From JAICXG01 sp036825615 (GTDB taxonomy: Bacteria; Verrucomicrobiota; Verrucomicrobiia; Chthoniobacterales; UBA10450): a stretch of DNA of 64,000 nucleotides. The notes under the pieces are model-generated. The model had not been told where the DNA came from, made no database searches, and was given only the letters and a program-made list of their open reading frames with translations. The translations under genes were made by a program, and so were the position numbers. Location of the stretch: positions 93,975-157,974 of the forward strand of contig DAISXY010000010.1 of assembly GCA_036825615.1 (NCBI GenBank). Reading direction: 5' to 3'. Below, piece after piece: positions 41,716 through 50,839 of the stretch (positions are counted from its first letter, which is position 1; each line of letters opens with the position of its first letter).

Positions 41716-44700
41716 TTAGAACTTCTTCGTCAGCTGCGCGTAGACGAACCGCCCCGTCGCATCATAGAGGAAGCCCGGATATTTGGTCGAGTTTCCGCCA
41801 AAGCCGTAGGCCTTCGGAGGATCGGCACCAAAGATGTTGTCGCAGCCGAGAGTGATGGTGGTTCCATTAAGGACCCGCTGCCAGATCGGCATTCCCGCAT
41901 TAGCGGTCTGCGCCCCGGCTGGTTCCATCATCTTGCCATCCTTGCCCCGCTCCATGTCCTTCGCATCCTTCGAGTAGCCGGCAACCGGCTGATTCTCGAC
42001 CGGCGGAACGAAGGTGAAGTCATAGGAGAGTTGGCCATCAAAGAACCAAGTCTGGCTTACCCAGTGATTATGGGAGTTTGGCAGGAGTTCATGGAAGCCA
42101 TCCACATAACGCGCTGTCCCTATTAGATCCCAACCATTCCAGTTCCAGTCCAGTCGCGAGATTCCGCGCCAGCGAACGTAGGCGTCGTCGGAGGTGGACA
42201 ATAATCCACCGACCGGTAAGCCAGCGGCCTGCAGCGTCGGTGAATCCGGCGTCGACTTGATCTTGAACGAGTTCAGGTAAGAAGCCTGCGTCAGGGTCGT
42301 AAACGTACCAAATGGCGACGTATAGACATACTGGAGACCGAGGTCGATACCGTTGGCTCGAATTGATCCGCTATTGATGAACGGAACAAAGATTCGGCTG
42401 ATGAAACCCGAGGCGTCACGTTGGACGATTTCGCCGGGGTTTAACGCACCCGCTGCTTCACGGTCCAGAATACCTTGAATGCTCGACTGGATTACTTCGC
42501 CAGTGCGTTCCGTATCCCACAGGTCAATCGTAGCGGTAAAGCCAGGAACAAACTTCGGCGACCAGACAATACCGGCTGTCCACGAAACCGAGTCTTCCGG
42601 TTGCAGGAGCGGGTTACTGGTGAAGACCACATTCTGCTCAGGCTCAGTTCGAGAAGGATCGCCAATTGGAACTGGCGGACCTCCGAGCGAAGTCGGCAAG
42701 GTGTCAACAACCAGAGTCAATGCCGAAGTCGGGCTACCAAAGAGCTCGATCAACGACGGTTCGAGGAAGCCCTTGCCGATCGTCGAACGAATCGTCAACG
42801 TTTCGTCAAACGGCTGCCAGCGAATGCCGAATTTCGGCACGGCGACGTTGGTGTTGTTGTTCCGGAATTCTTCGTAGCGCACGGCTGCGTCCAATTCCAA
42901 TGAGTAGAATCCCGGGAAGTTGAAGGTCGGGCTGGTGATCGGAATGCGCGATTCCGCGTAGATTGCCCAGTCTCTGCGACCAGCATTCGTGCTTGCCCCG
43001 GTGGAGCTACCGGCGATGTCACCGGTGAGCGAGAGCTCGTCAACCTGCTGCTGTAGCTGCTCACGCCGGAATTGGCCGCCAAAGGCGAAGCCAACGCCAC
43101 CGGCCGGTAGCTTGAACAGTTCGGTCGTGTAGATATTCAAATCTAACGTCCAGAGAGTCGAGGTGTCGACGTCTTTCGGGTGGATGGTTGCATAGGCAAC
43201 GTCCGCGATGTTGCCCGGGATCGGCGCACCGAACTGCGCATCGCCGAACGGATTGAATGCCACGCCGCCAGCCAGCGGGCCGCCTGGCTGGAACACCGAG
43301 GAGTTTTGGTTCAGGATCTGCGTCAGGCGCGAGTTGGAAACGAGCGTTCCCAGTGAATCCACCTGGATCTTGCTGTAGCGGAATCCGCTGTCATAGCCCC
43401 ACGTTCCGTCGAACAACTTGTCTCCCCGAAGGCCAATGGTCGCGAGGAAGTTATGGGTGATGTTGTCAAACAGACGGTTGCCAAACTCCAGGAAACGCGC
43501 ACGGCTGCCACCAGAGATGATCTGATTGAACGGATTGAACGGGTTGAAGGCATCCGCCGGCAGACCAGTGTCTTCGAAGGTCGGCGTGTTCGGAGGGGCG
43601 ACACCATTCAAGACCATTCCCGGTGGAATCGCGATGGTCTGAGCGCCCGGTGTTTGAAAGTTACCAGTCGCGGTCGGAGCTAGCTCATCGTGCGATTTGC
43701 TGTACTCATAGAACAGATCACCAAAGAGCACCATCTGATCGCCAAAGATCTTGTGCGTGAAGTTGACGAATCCGCCGTAGTTTTCGAGCCGCGGGTAGGA
43801 GCTTGAGAACAGGTTGAAATCAAACCCTGGCAGGAGCGAGAACGGACCGCGCGGCCGAAACGGCGCATAAATATAGTCGTTTGGATTGGAAAATCCGTTC
43901 GAGCCGGTTGGCGGGGTGCCGAAAATCACCGGTACGTCGGGCAGCAGAGCTGGATCGACGCCTGCGGCGATGACCACATCGCGCGACAACTGCAGGTTAT
44001 ACGGCGTCGAGTTACTGCTGAGGAATGGCGGTTTCAGCGAGAAACCGCGATCGCGGTTAAAGATCGAGTTGCGATGATAGTAGTTCATCGAACCGGTTAT
44101 GGTCGTGTTCTCATCGCCTACCCCGAACACCATCGAGGCGCGGAACTCGCTCGAATCCTTGTCCAGCGTGTTGCCGTATTCGACCGAGACTTCGGCTCCC
44201 TTGTAGTCGTGACGCAATTTAATGTTAACCACGCCCGCGACCGCATCCGCGCCATAGGTGGTCGAGGCACCGTCCTTCAGAATTTCGATGCTCTCGATCG
44301 AGGATTCAGGAATCGAGCGCAGGTCGAAGAACGCCGCCGTGCCACCGGCACCGATTGGATAGGGAGCAATCCGGCGTCCATCGATGAGGACGAGGGTTGC
44401 TTCCGGACCCAAGCCGCGGAGCGAGATCGACGACGCGCCTGGAGTAAACCCGGTGCCGTTGTTCGAAATCGGAATACCGCCGCCGTTGGCCACCGGCAGA
44501 TCCTTGATCAATTCTTCTGCTGTGCGTTGCGGCGATTTGTTGATCAGGTCGCGGTTGATGTTCAAGACCGGGTTCGGCCCGACTTCTTCTGCCGTCGGAA
44601 TGTTCGAACCGGTCACGATGATGCGCTCGGTTTCAGCAACCTGGCCGGTCGCTGCCTGGGGTGCAGTTGTGCCGGGTGCCGGCGCTGCACCGGTCGCACC

Positions 44701-44853
44701 GGGTGCGTTTAACGGCTGTGCCGCGCTTTCAGCGGCCGGCGATGAAGCCGGAGCCTGAGCGAACACACTCGTCGCAGCAAGAATCGGAATCGCCGCGCCG
44801 AGCGTGAGAGCCGTGCGCAGGAGACCGAACTTTCTGATTACAGTTGTGATCAT
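41716..44853 (-). CDS. TonB-dependent outer-membrane receptor
   Basis: The 1045-residue protein has a signal peptide (LGAAIPILAATSVFAQ), an Ala/Pro-rich stretch, then the plug: RIIVTGSNIPTAEEVGPNPV, SISLRGLGPEATLVLIDGRR and ILKDGASTTYGADAVAGVVN. A large beta-barrel ends with YPGFLYDATGRFVYAQLTKKF. The family imports metal chelates, vitamins or oligosaccharides using energy from TonB. The ATG at 44853 has GGAG at a good distance, while two ATGs upstream (44865 and 44898) lack one. The long gene holds no exact copy of the octamer repeat, which is unusual here. Confidence 0.93.
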   Translation of the reverse strand: MITTVIRKFGLLRTALTLGAAIPILAATSVFAQAPASSPAAESAAQPLNAPGATGAAPAPGTTAPQAATGQVAETERIIVTGSNIPTAEEVGPNPVLNINRDLINKSPQRTAEELIKDLPVANGGGIPISNNGTGFTPGASSISLRGLGPEATLVLIDGRRIAPYPIGAGGTAAFFDLRSIPESSIESIEILKDGASTTYGADAVAGVVNIKLRHDYKGAEVSVEYGNTLDKDSSEFRASMVFGVGDENTTITGSMNYYHRNSIFNRDRGFSLKPPFLSSNSTPYNLQLSRDVVIAAGVDPALLPDVPVIFGTPPTGSNGFSNPNDYIYAPFRPRGPFSLLPGFDFNLFSSSYPRLENYGGFVNFTHKIFGDQMVLFGDLFYEYSKSHDELAPTATGNFQTPGAQTIAIPPGMVLNGVAPPNTPTFEDTGLPADAFNPFNPFNQIISGGSRARFLEFGNRLFDNITHNFLATIGLRGDKLFDGTWGYDSGFRYSKIQVDSLGTLVSNSRLTQILNQNSSVFQPGGPLAGGVAFNPFGDAQFGAPIPGNIADVAYATIHPKDVDTSTLWTLDLNIYTTELFKLPAGGVGFAFGGQFRREQLQQQVDELSLTGDIAGSSTGASTNAGRRDWAIYAESRIPITSPTFNFPGFYSLELDAAVRYEEFRNNNTNVAVPKFGIRWQPFDETLTIRSTIGKGFLEPSLIELFGSPTSALTLVVDTLPTSLGGPPVPIGDPSRTEPEQNVVFTSNPLLQPEDSVSWTAGIVWSPKFVPGFTATIDLWDTERTGEVIQSSIQGILDREAAGALNPGEIVQRDASGFISRIFVPFINSGSIRANGIDLGLQYVYTSPFGTFTTLTQASYLNSFKIKSTPDSPTLQAAGLPVGGLLSTSDDAYVRWRGISRLDWNWNGWDLIGTARYVDGFHELLPNSHNHWVSQTWFFDGQLSYDFTFVPPVENQPVAGYSKDAKDMERGKDGKMMEPAGAQTANAGMPIWQRVLNGTTITLGCDNIFGADPPKAYGFGGNSTKYPGFLYDATGRFVYAQLTKKF

Positions 44854-45222
44854 TAGTTTCTCCATTGGTGTTTGGTTAGGTTTGGCCGTGAGAATCAAAG
44901 AAGATTTTTACCCTGACAAGCGTTTTTTTTGATTTTTTCAAAATTTTTTTGAACGCCATGGCGCGCGTGACTGTCGGCCAAAAGGCCCAACTCTTTCACA
45001 GCAGCACGCGTGCCTAACAATTGCTGAGGGACCGTGCCTGGTCAAAACGGGGCAAAAACCGAGGAGAGTTTGTCAGTCGGGCGAGCCTCGTTAATACGTC
45101 GCCTGCACTCTCGCGAAAGCGATGCCCGCGCGACGGAATTTCCCCCTCCAAGCCTGAACGAGGCGTTGATTTTTCTTCAAGGCGGCGCAAAATCTACCGG
45201 CTTTTCTCTTGTTACTCATCCG
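44854..45222. other. Divergent gap with AT-rich tract
   Basis: The 369-nt gap between divergent genes has a T/A-rich stretch at about 44902-44952 (GTTTTTTTTGATTTTTTC and AAATTTTTTTGAA), which contrasts with the GC-rich genes and is likely to hold the receptor promoter. GCCTAACAA, the repeat variant, lies at 45012-45020. The part from 45034 is open in frame with the next gene but looks non-coding in composition. Confidence 0.5.
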
Positions 45223-47169
45223 ATGCAACTTCTGAGCGCCTTTTCCCGACCTCAAACCGTTCCCGCCATCCCGGCGCCGGCCCAGAGGAAAAATCTCTGG
45301 ATCCTCAATAGCTGGCGCGACCTGCTCTTTTATGTCGCCACGCCCGCCCTCCTCATCCCGTTGTTTGCGCTCGCCCAAATGCGATGGAGCGCTCAGGACA
45401 TTTACCTGTTCGTGGCCGCCTTCGGAGCGATGGGCCATCATCTCCCGGGCATGATGCGCGCCTATGGCGATCGCGCGCTTTTCGAACGTTTTCGCTGGCG
45501 CTTCATCCTTGCGCCCATCTTCCTCCTTGGGGTCTGCGTTAGTTTTACCCTTTGGGATCTGCAGGGACTGGTGCTGATCGTTTTCTTTTGGGGCGTCTGG
45601 CATGGAATGATGCAGACCTATGGATTCTGTCGCATCTACGACGCCAAGGTGGGGTCATTCGCAGCCCTGACGCGACGACTCGATTTCGCAACCTGCGCCA
45701 CCTGGTTCGCGGCGGCTGTCCTCTTGTCCTCCTCACGAATGACTGACACGCTGCGGACTTACTACGCCGGGGGCGGGCCGTTCATTCCGCCTCACGCTTT
45801 GCAGGTTGCGCGCGTCACCGTTTTGTCCGCCGCCATCGCCTGCTCGCTTCTGCTGCTGGCCAATTACTTCCGGCTGTGGAGAGAGGGAAAACAACCCAAC
45901 CCTGTCAAACTCGGTCTACTCAGCACGACGATCGCGTTTTGGTGGTTCTGCAACAATGGCGTGACTAACATTCTGGCCGGAATTGCCCTCTTCGAGGTTT
46001 TCCACGACGTCCAGTACCTTTCTCTCGTCTGGATTTACAACCGCAATCGAGTGATAAAAGACCGCACCATCGGCGGTTTTCTTCGCTTCATTTTTGGCCG
46101 CAGCGGTTCGTTGGTCGGGCTCTACGTCGGGTTGGTTTTCGCCTACGGCGCCTTTGGTTATTTCGGCGTCCAGTCGCAAATCGAAACCCTCAAGAAAACC
46201 CTCATGGGAATTGTGGCTGCTTCGGGTCTCCTCCATTTTTACTACGACGGTTTTATTTGGAAAGTGCGCGAACGTTCCACCCGCGAATCGCTCGGCCTGA
46301 CGGGTGGGACGGCCGCTGCGGCAAGGAGTGGTATTTTGCCGCCAGGGATGGTTCATGGTCTGAAGTGGGCGGTCGCGTTTGTGGTTCCGCTGAGCCTTTT
46401 CTGGGTCGCGCAGAGAGAGGAAAGCTCCACCCGCGTCGAGCAAGATGCCCGCGTCGTCGCCGACGTTCCTTATGGAGAACGGCCGCACATCGTTTATGGA
46501 ACGGATTTGAGAGAAGCCGGCCGTCTGGACGAAGCCGCGGAGCAATTTCGCGTCGCGCTTGAATACAGATCGAATAACGAAGCCAGCCACTACAGCCTCG
46601 CCAACATCCTCATGCGCCAAGGGAAATTCGAGGAGGCGAGCGTGCATCTCGATCGCGCGATGAAAATCAATCCCAAAGCGGGCGACATGCATGCCGACCG
46701 CGGTTACATCCTGGAGATGCGCGGACAGAAAGAGGAGGCGCTTGCGGAGTACAACGCCGCCCTGCGGCTGAGCCCGAAATCGGCGACCCCTCATTACAAC
46801 TACGGAATGTACCTCTGGCGCAAGGGAGACCTGGCGGGCGCGGCCAGCGAATTTCAAAGCGCCTTGCGGTTCGATCCAAAACACGTCGACGCCCAGTATG
46901 ACTTCGGCAATTTGCTCTACCAGCAGGGCCGCTTGGAAGAAGCAAAGAAGTACTATCTGGCGGCGCTCGAAAATTCTCCACAACGGGCCGACGTTCACAA
47001 TAAGCTCGGCGTGCTCCTGGTTCGGCAAGGGTTGGTCTCACAGGCGCTTCTTCAATTTGCCTATGCGCTGGAGCTGAACCCAAATGACACCTATGCGGCA
47101 GAAAACCTTCGCCGCGCCCAGGCAATCGATTTCCGCGCCGATCCCCGTCTCGCGACCCCGGGCAATTAA
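45223..47169 (+). CDS. Polytopic membrane protein with C-terminal TPR domain
   Basis: From MQLLSAFSRPQTVPAIPAPA the protein has 648 residues. The first 400 hold about ten hydrophobic spans (for example LLFYVATPALLIPLFALAQM and LVLIVFFWGVWHGMM) and HHLPGMMRAYGD. Roughly residues 430-640 are five to six TPRs (RLDEAAEQFRVALEYRSNNE; GDLAGAASEFQSALRFDPKH). The design resembles membrane proteins that pair a transporter- or acyltransferase-like part with TPRs, but I do not recognise the membrane part. It is divergent from the TonB-dependent receptor. The frame opens 63 codons earlier, but that stretch has no signal or domain. Confidence 0.75.
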   Translation: MQLLSAFSRPQTVPAIPAPAQRKNLWILNSWRDLLFYVATPALLIPLFALAQMRWSAQDIYLFVAAFGAMGHHLPGMMRAYGDRALFERFRWRFILAPIFLLGVCVSFTLWDLQGLVLIVFFWGVWHGMMQTYGFCRIYDAKVGSFAALTRRLDFATCATWFAAAVLLSSSRMTDTLRTYYAGGGPFIPPHALQVARVTVLSAAIACSLLLLANYFRLWREGKQPNPVKLGLLSTTIAFWWFCNNGVTNILAGIALFEVFHDVQYLSLVWIYNRNRVIKDRTIGGFLRFIFGRSGSLVGLYVGLVFAYGAFGYFGVQSQIETLKKTLMGIVAASGLLHFYYDGFIWKVRERSTRESLGLTGGTAAAARSGILPPGMVHGLKWAVAFVVPLSLFWVAQREESSTRVEQDARVVADVPYGERPHIVYGTDLREAGRLDEAAEQFRVALEYRSNNEASHYSLANILMRQGKFEEASVHLDRAMKINPKAGDMHADRGYILEMRGQKEEALAEYNAALRLSPKSATPHYNYGMYLWRKGDLAGAASEFQSALRFDPKHVDAQYDFGNLLYQQGRLEEAKKYYLAALENSPQRADVHNKLGVLLVRQGLVSQALLQFAYALELNPNDTYAAENLRRAQAIDFRADPRLATPGN

Positions 47170-47258
47170 TTCGAGCATCTCTCGACCTCCTTTCCATCTC
47201 TCGAGGGATTTATCGCTTTCCCTTTTCCCCGGCTCGTTAAAGCTGTCGCATCGTTGTC

Positions 47259-47876
47259 ATGTTCACCGGGTTGGTTGAAGAGGTAGGACGTGTGCGCTCG
47301 ATTCGCACCGCGAAGCAAGAGGCTCAGTTGCAGCTTTCCGCGCCCTTGATCGCGGCGGGGTTGCAAAAGGGCGAGAGCGTTGCCGTCAATGGCTGTTGCC
47401 TGACCGCCACAGCAGTTCGCAAGAACGACATTTGTTTCGACCTGCTGGCGGAAACGCTCGCCCGGACCAATCTCAGCAATCTTCGCCCGGATAGTCCGGT
47501 AAATCTCGAGCGCGCACTGGCCGTGGGCGATCGCCTCGGCGGCCATTTTGTCCAGGGACATATCGACTGCACCGCGCGCGTCCTGAAATTCCAGCGCCGG
47601 GGCGCTGACCATCGCCTCGAGGTGGAATTACCGCCGCATTTCGCCCGTTACGTCGCCTTCAAGGGATCGATCGCTTTGAACGGCGTCAGCCTTACAATCG
47701 CCGAAGTGCTGGCGCGAAGCTTTGTTGTTTGGATCATCCCGCACACTTTCGCTCATACGAACTTCCGCTCTCTCCGTCGCGATGACCTGCTCAATGTCGA
47801 ATTTGATTTGCTCGCCAAGTACCTCGATCGAATCGCGTCCGTAGCTCGCAAAACCGCCCGCAAGACAAAGCGATGA
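47259..47876 (+). CDS. ribE: Riboflavin synthase (alpha chain)
   Basis: The 205-residue protein has the two lumazine-binding barrels: MFTGLVEEVGRVRSIR with ESVAVNGCCLTA, and LGGHFVQGHIDCTARVL with IALNGVSLTIAEV. It dismutates two 6,7-dimethyl-8-ribityllumazine molecules to riboflavin. No FMN riboswitch is visible upstream. The stop overlaps the aroD-like start as ATGA, so expression is coupled to a shikimate-pathway gene; other rib genes are not adjacent. Confidence 0.96.
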   Translation: MFTGLVEEVGRVRSIRTAKQEAQLQLSAPLIAAGLQKGESVAVNGCCLTATAVRKNDICFDLLAETLARTNLSNLRPDSPVNLERALAVGDRLGGHFVQGHIDCTARVLKFQRRGADHRLEVELPPHFARYVAFKGSIALNGVSLTIAEVLARSFVVWIIPHTFAHTNFRSLRRDDLLNVEFDLLAKYLDRIASVARKTARKTKR

Positions 47877-48574
47877 GCAGCCGAACTGCGTCCCCGCCGC
47901 CATCGGGCAGCTCGCGGCTCGTCGGCGTGATCGCTTCCATGCCCGCGCTCGACCGGGCCACACGGCTGAATGACCCGCCTGATTTCTTCGAGTTGCGGCT
48001 CGATGCGCTCTTTCAATCGTTAGGCAAAGTCGAGCGCGCTTTGCCGCGCCTGCGCGCACCGCTGATCCTGACCGCGCGCGATCCCGCGGAGGGCGGACTG
48101 CACCGGCTCAAGGCGGCGGCACGGCAAGATCTTATCCTGCGCTTTCTGGACCATGCGGCCTTTGTCGATTTGGAAAGCCGCAATGCCGGGAAAAATCGCC
48201 AACTCCGCGAAATGATTCGCGAGCGCGGCGTCGGCCTCATCATTTCCGCGCACCTTCTGCGCATGCGAGCGCAGGAAACGGATTTTGTCCGCCTCATGAA
48301 CAATGCGGCGAGGCTTCGACCGGCCATTTTCAAGCTGGTCGTGCGCACCGACAACCGACAGCAGCTCGATAGACTGGTCGAATTTTTCACGCATCGCCCG
48401 GCGATGGATTTCGAGTTTGCCGCCATGGGTCTGGGCAGGCTCGCGCTGGAATCCCGTCTCGTCCTCCAGCAGCTCGGTTCCGTCCTCACCTATGGCGCGG
48501 TTGGCAAACCGGTCATCGACGGTCAGCCTTCTCTCAGCCAACTCCGCCGCGCCTCACCGGCGTATATTAGATGA
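47873..48574 (+). CDS. aroD: Type I 3-dehydroquinate dehydratase-like protein
   Basis: The 233-residue protein has the type I fold pattern: FFELRLDAL (Glu40), LILTARDPAEGG, FVDLE, IISAHLL with the catalytic-histidine position, and FKLVVRT with the Schiff-base lysine, then VGKPVIDGQPSLSQLRR at the C-terminus. The enzyme removes water from 3-dehydroquinate in chorismate synthesis. It is a divergent member: the usual SxHDF is SAHLL. ATGA overlaps link it to ribE upstream and the LON-domain gene downstream. The octamer encodes QSLGK with TTA. Confidence 0.8.
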   Translation: MSSRTASPPPSGSSRLVGVIASMPALDRATRLNDPPDFFELRLDALFQSLGKVERALPRLRAPLILTARDPAEGGLHRLKAAARQDLILRFLDHAAFVDLESRNAGKNRQLREMIRERGVGLIISAHLLRMRAQETDFVRLMNNAARLRPAIFKLVVRTDNRQQLDRLVEFFTHRPAMDFEFAAMGLGRLALESRLVLQQLGSVLTYGAVGKPVIDGQPSLSQLRRASPAYIR

Positions 48575-49197
48575 GAGTAATGGCCGATCATGTCGAACTT
48601 CCAACTACCGTGCCGGTGATGCCGCTCAGCGGCGTACTGCTTTTCCCAAACGCCCTCCTCCCGCTGCACATCTTCGAACCTCGCTTCCGGGAAATGCTTG
48701 CCCGCGCACTGGACGATGACCGCATGATTTGTGTCGCGCTCGTCCGGCCGGATCGGCCGGAGTGGGAGACGAGCGACGACTTCTACGAAGTCAGCACCGT
48801 CGGTCTCATCCGCGCCTGTGTCGGCCGGAGCGATGGCACTTCCGATCTGATTTTGCAGGGAATCCGCCGGGTGAAATTCAGCGAGTTCGAACAGGAAAAA
48901 CCGTTCCCCATCGCCCGCATCCAGCCGCTCAAAACTCGCACCAATCTCACCGTCGAGACGGACGCCCTCGCCGCCAAGGTGCTCGAGTTTTACGACCAGC
49001 TAAAAAAGAGCGGGCGCGAGCTGCCGGAAAAAATCGACCGTTACCTGAGCGAAATGTTCGACCCGGAGATGCTCGCCGACCTCATCGCCGCCACGTTTGT
49101 AAGCGACCCATCACGGCGACAGAAGCTGCTTGAGGAGCTCGATCTCAACCAGCGCCTGCGCCTCCTCATCAAATTCCTGCGGGAGGAAAGCGCCTAA
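48571..49197 (+). CDS. LON substrate-binding domain protein
   Basis: The 208-residue protein consists of the N-terminal domain of Lon protease alone: VPVMPLSGVLLFPNALLPLHIFEPRF (cited in part), VGLIRACVGRSDGTSDLILQG and a helical end. There is no ATPase or protease domain. Such proteins occur widely and their role is not firmly known. The start overlaps aroD as ATGA. An ATG three codons in is possible. The stop codon lies in an octamer copy (CGCCTAACGA), and a GAGCAGGA fold-back follows. Confidence 0.88.
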   Translation: MRVMADHVELPTTVPVMPLSGVLLFPNALLPLHIFEPRFREMLARALDDDRMICVALVRPDRPEWETSDDFYEVSTVGLIRACVGRSDGTSDLILQGIRRVKFSEFEQEKPFPIARIQPLKTRTNLTVETDALAAKVLEFYDQLKKSGRELPEKIDRYLSEMFDPEMLADLIAATFVSDPSRRQKLLEELDLNQRLRLLIKFLREESA

Positions 49198-49204
49198 CGA
49201 CCCT

Positions 49205-49270
49205 GTGTTCTACTCCTGCTCCTGCTCCTGCTCGTGCTCCTGATCGAGTAGTTATCGGGCAAACAGGAGC
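49205..49270. repeat. CTCCTG-rich low-complexity repeat between convergent genes
   Basis: Repeats of CTCCTGCTCCTGCTCCTGCTCGTGC (cited in part) are followed by TGATCGAGTAGTTATCGG and CAGGAGCCTG. It lies between the LON-domain gene and dgt and uses the vocabulary of the fold-backs at 3651 and 36697, though its complementary arm is short. Confidence 0.7.
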
Positions 49271-49276
49271 CTGAGG

Positions 49277-50422
49277 TTAGGCATTCAACCGGGAGTATTC
49301 CTCAAGCAGATATCGATCGGTCATGCCCGCGACGTAATCGCAAACCGTCCGATGCAATCCTTCGCTCTGGATTCGGCGCGCCGCACCTTCGCCGAGCCGC
49401 TCCGGTTCGCGCAGGTAGGCCGCGAAGACCGAGCGCAACATCTCGCAGGCGCGCCGGTTCACCTCCGCCACCCGCGGATGATAATAGACGTTCGCATAAA
49501 GAAATTCGCGCAGCGACCGGTTCGCCGCGCCGAGTTCCTCGCTGTAGCGAATCAGCCGTGCCGGCTGCCGTGCGGCTTCCTCCGCACTCGCGGGCGCGGC
49601 CGCTTTGATCGCATTCGCGCTCGCCGCGACCACGTCACGGACCTGCAGATCGATGATGTCGCGGATTACATTTTTGTGCAGCTCCGCGCCTAACAAATTT
49701 GGGTGCCGCGCCGCGACCCGCGCTCGACTCCGCCGCCAGATCGCGCTCTCATCCAGGTGCTCGCTGTCGAGGATGGCGAAATCGAGCGCGTCATCCAAAT
49801 CATGGCTGTAGTAGGTAATTTCATCGGCCAGGTCCGCTACCTGCGCCTCGAGCGAAGTGATGGCGCTGGCGTGTTTCCGCAGCCCCTCGAGCACTTCGCT
49901 CGTCAGGTTCAACCCCGGGAAATCCGGATAAGGATGCTCGAGCAACTCGACCACGCGCAGGCTCTGGCGGTTGTGCTCGAATCCGCCGTGCTCGCGCATG
50001 CACTCTGCCAGCATCTCTTCTCCCGAATGCCCAAAGGGGGCGTGTCCAAGATCGTGTCCAAGGGCGATCGCTTCCGCAAGGTCTTCGTTCAAACCGAGCG
50101 CACGCGCGATCGTACGGCTGATCGAGGCGACCTCGATCGTGTGCGTAAGTCGGGTGCGCAAGTGGTCAGCGGTGCCGTTGAGAAAGACCTGCGTCTTGTA
50201 CTCGAGTCGTCGAAAGGCCCGCGAATGGATGATCCGGGCCCGATCACGCTGGAATTCGGTTCGGTAGTCATGGCGCGGCTCGGGAAATTTCCGTCCCGGC
50301 GAATCACCCGATTTGACCGCCCATGGCGCGAGCGCGCGGCGTTCTTCGGCCTCGATTTCTTCCCGGCGTTTCCAGCCTTGGGCCGGGAGCCTCGGACCGC
50401 GCGCGAAGTCGTCAGCCTCCAT
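49277..50422 (-). CDS. dgt: dNTP triphosphohydrolase (dGTPase-like, HD domain)
   Basis: The 381-residue protein has DYRTEFQRDRARIIHSRAFRRLEYKTQVF (cited in part), RLTHTIEVASISRTIARAL and the HD motif ALGHDLGHAPFGHSGEE, then NRQSLRVVELLE and DLADEITYYSHDLDDAL. It hydrolyses dNTPs to deoxynucleosides and triphosphate. The start overlaps the next gene's end by 11 nt. A GCCTAACAA-type sequence encodes NLLGA with TTA. Confidence 0.92.
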   Translation of the reverse strand: MEADDFARGPRLPAQGWKRREEIEAEERRALAPWAVKSGDSPGRKFPEPRHDYRTEFQRDRARIIHSRAFRRLEYKTQVFLNGTADHLRTRLTHTIEVASISRTIARALGLNEDLAEAIALGHDLGHAPFGHSGEEMLAECMREHGGFEHNRQSLRVVELLEHPYPDFPGLNLTSEVLEGLRKHASAITSLEAQVADLADEITYYSHDLDDALDFAILDSEHLDESAIWRRSRARVAARHPNLLGAELHKNVIRDIIDLQVRDVVAASANAIKAAAPASAEEAARQPARLIRYSEELGAANRSLREFLYANVYYHPRVAEVNRRACEMLRSVFAAYLREPERLGEGAARRIQSEGLHRTVCDYVAGMTDRYLLEEYSRLNA

Positions 50423-50774
50423 CTTCCGGCGATTCGGTTTCAGTTAATTTCCGCCCCAGCGCCCGGCGTTGCGCCCGTCCTTGCGCCCGGACCATCAGGA
50501 GATCGAAAATCGCCAGGAGCACGATCGTGATTGTGATCCAGGCGCAGGCCAGCCAGTAAAGAACGAACCGGGCGGCGTGTTCCCGCGGGTCGAGCACGGG
50601 GGCGAGAAAAGTCGCGCCGCAAAAGAGCATGAGCAGCGCGACGAGCGCGCTCCAGAACATCGCCTTGCGCCGCATCGCCTGGTCGCGAATTAACCCGCGC
50701 GCCGCGTGGGTGGCGAAAGAAGCGATGCGGAGCTCGCGCTCTCGCGGCGGTCGATCCTCAGGCGGGGCTGGCAT
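50412..50774 (-). CDS. Small membrane protein with two spans
   Basis: From MPAPPEDRPPRERELRIASF the protein has 120 residues, two spans (FWSALVALLMLFCGATFLAP and FVLYWLACAWITITIVLLAIF) and a basic tail. There is no recognised family. The ATG at 50774 has TTAGG upstream, part of a GCCTAACAA repeat that thus doubles as a ribosome-binding region; an ATG at 50813 is possible. It overlaps dgt by 11 nt, which suggests co-translation. Confidence 0.65.
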   Translation of the reverse strand: MPAPPEDRPPRERELRIASFATHAARGLIRDQAMRRKAMFWSALVALLMLFCGATFLAPVLDPREHAARFVLYWLACAWITITIVLLAIFDLLMVRAQGRAQRRALGRKLTETESPEDGG

Positions 50775-50839
50775 TTTGCCTAACAAACTGCTCAGCCCGC
50801 GCATGCCGCGCAACCGCGAACAAAAGCGGGCGCAATCGC

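Noticed and set aside
45034..45222. A longer N-terminus for the membrane/TPR protein
   Set aside because: The 63 added residues have no signal or domain and include the sequence of a likely promoter region; the ATG at 45223 directly precedes the membrane part.
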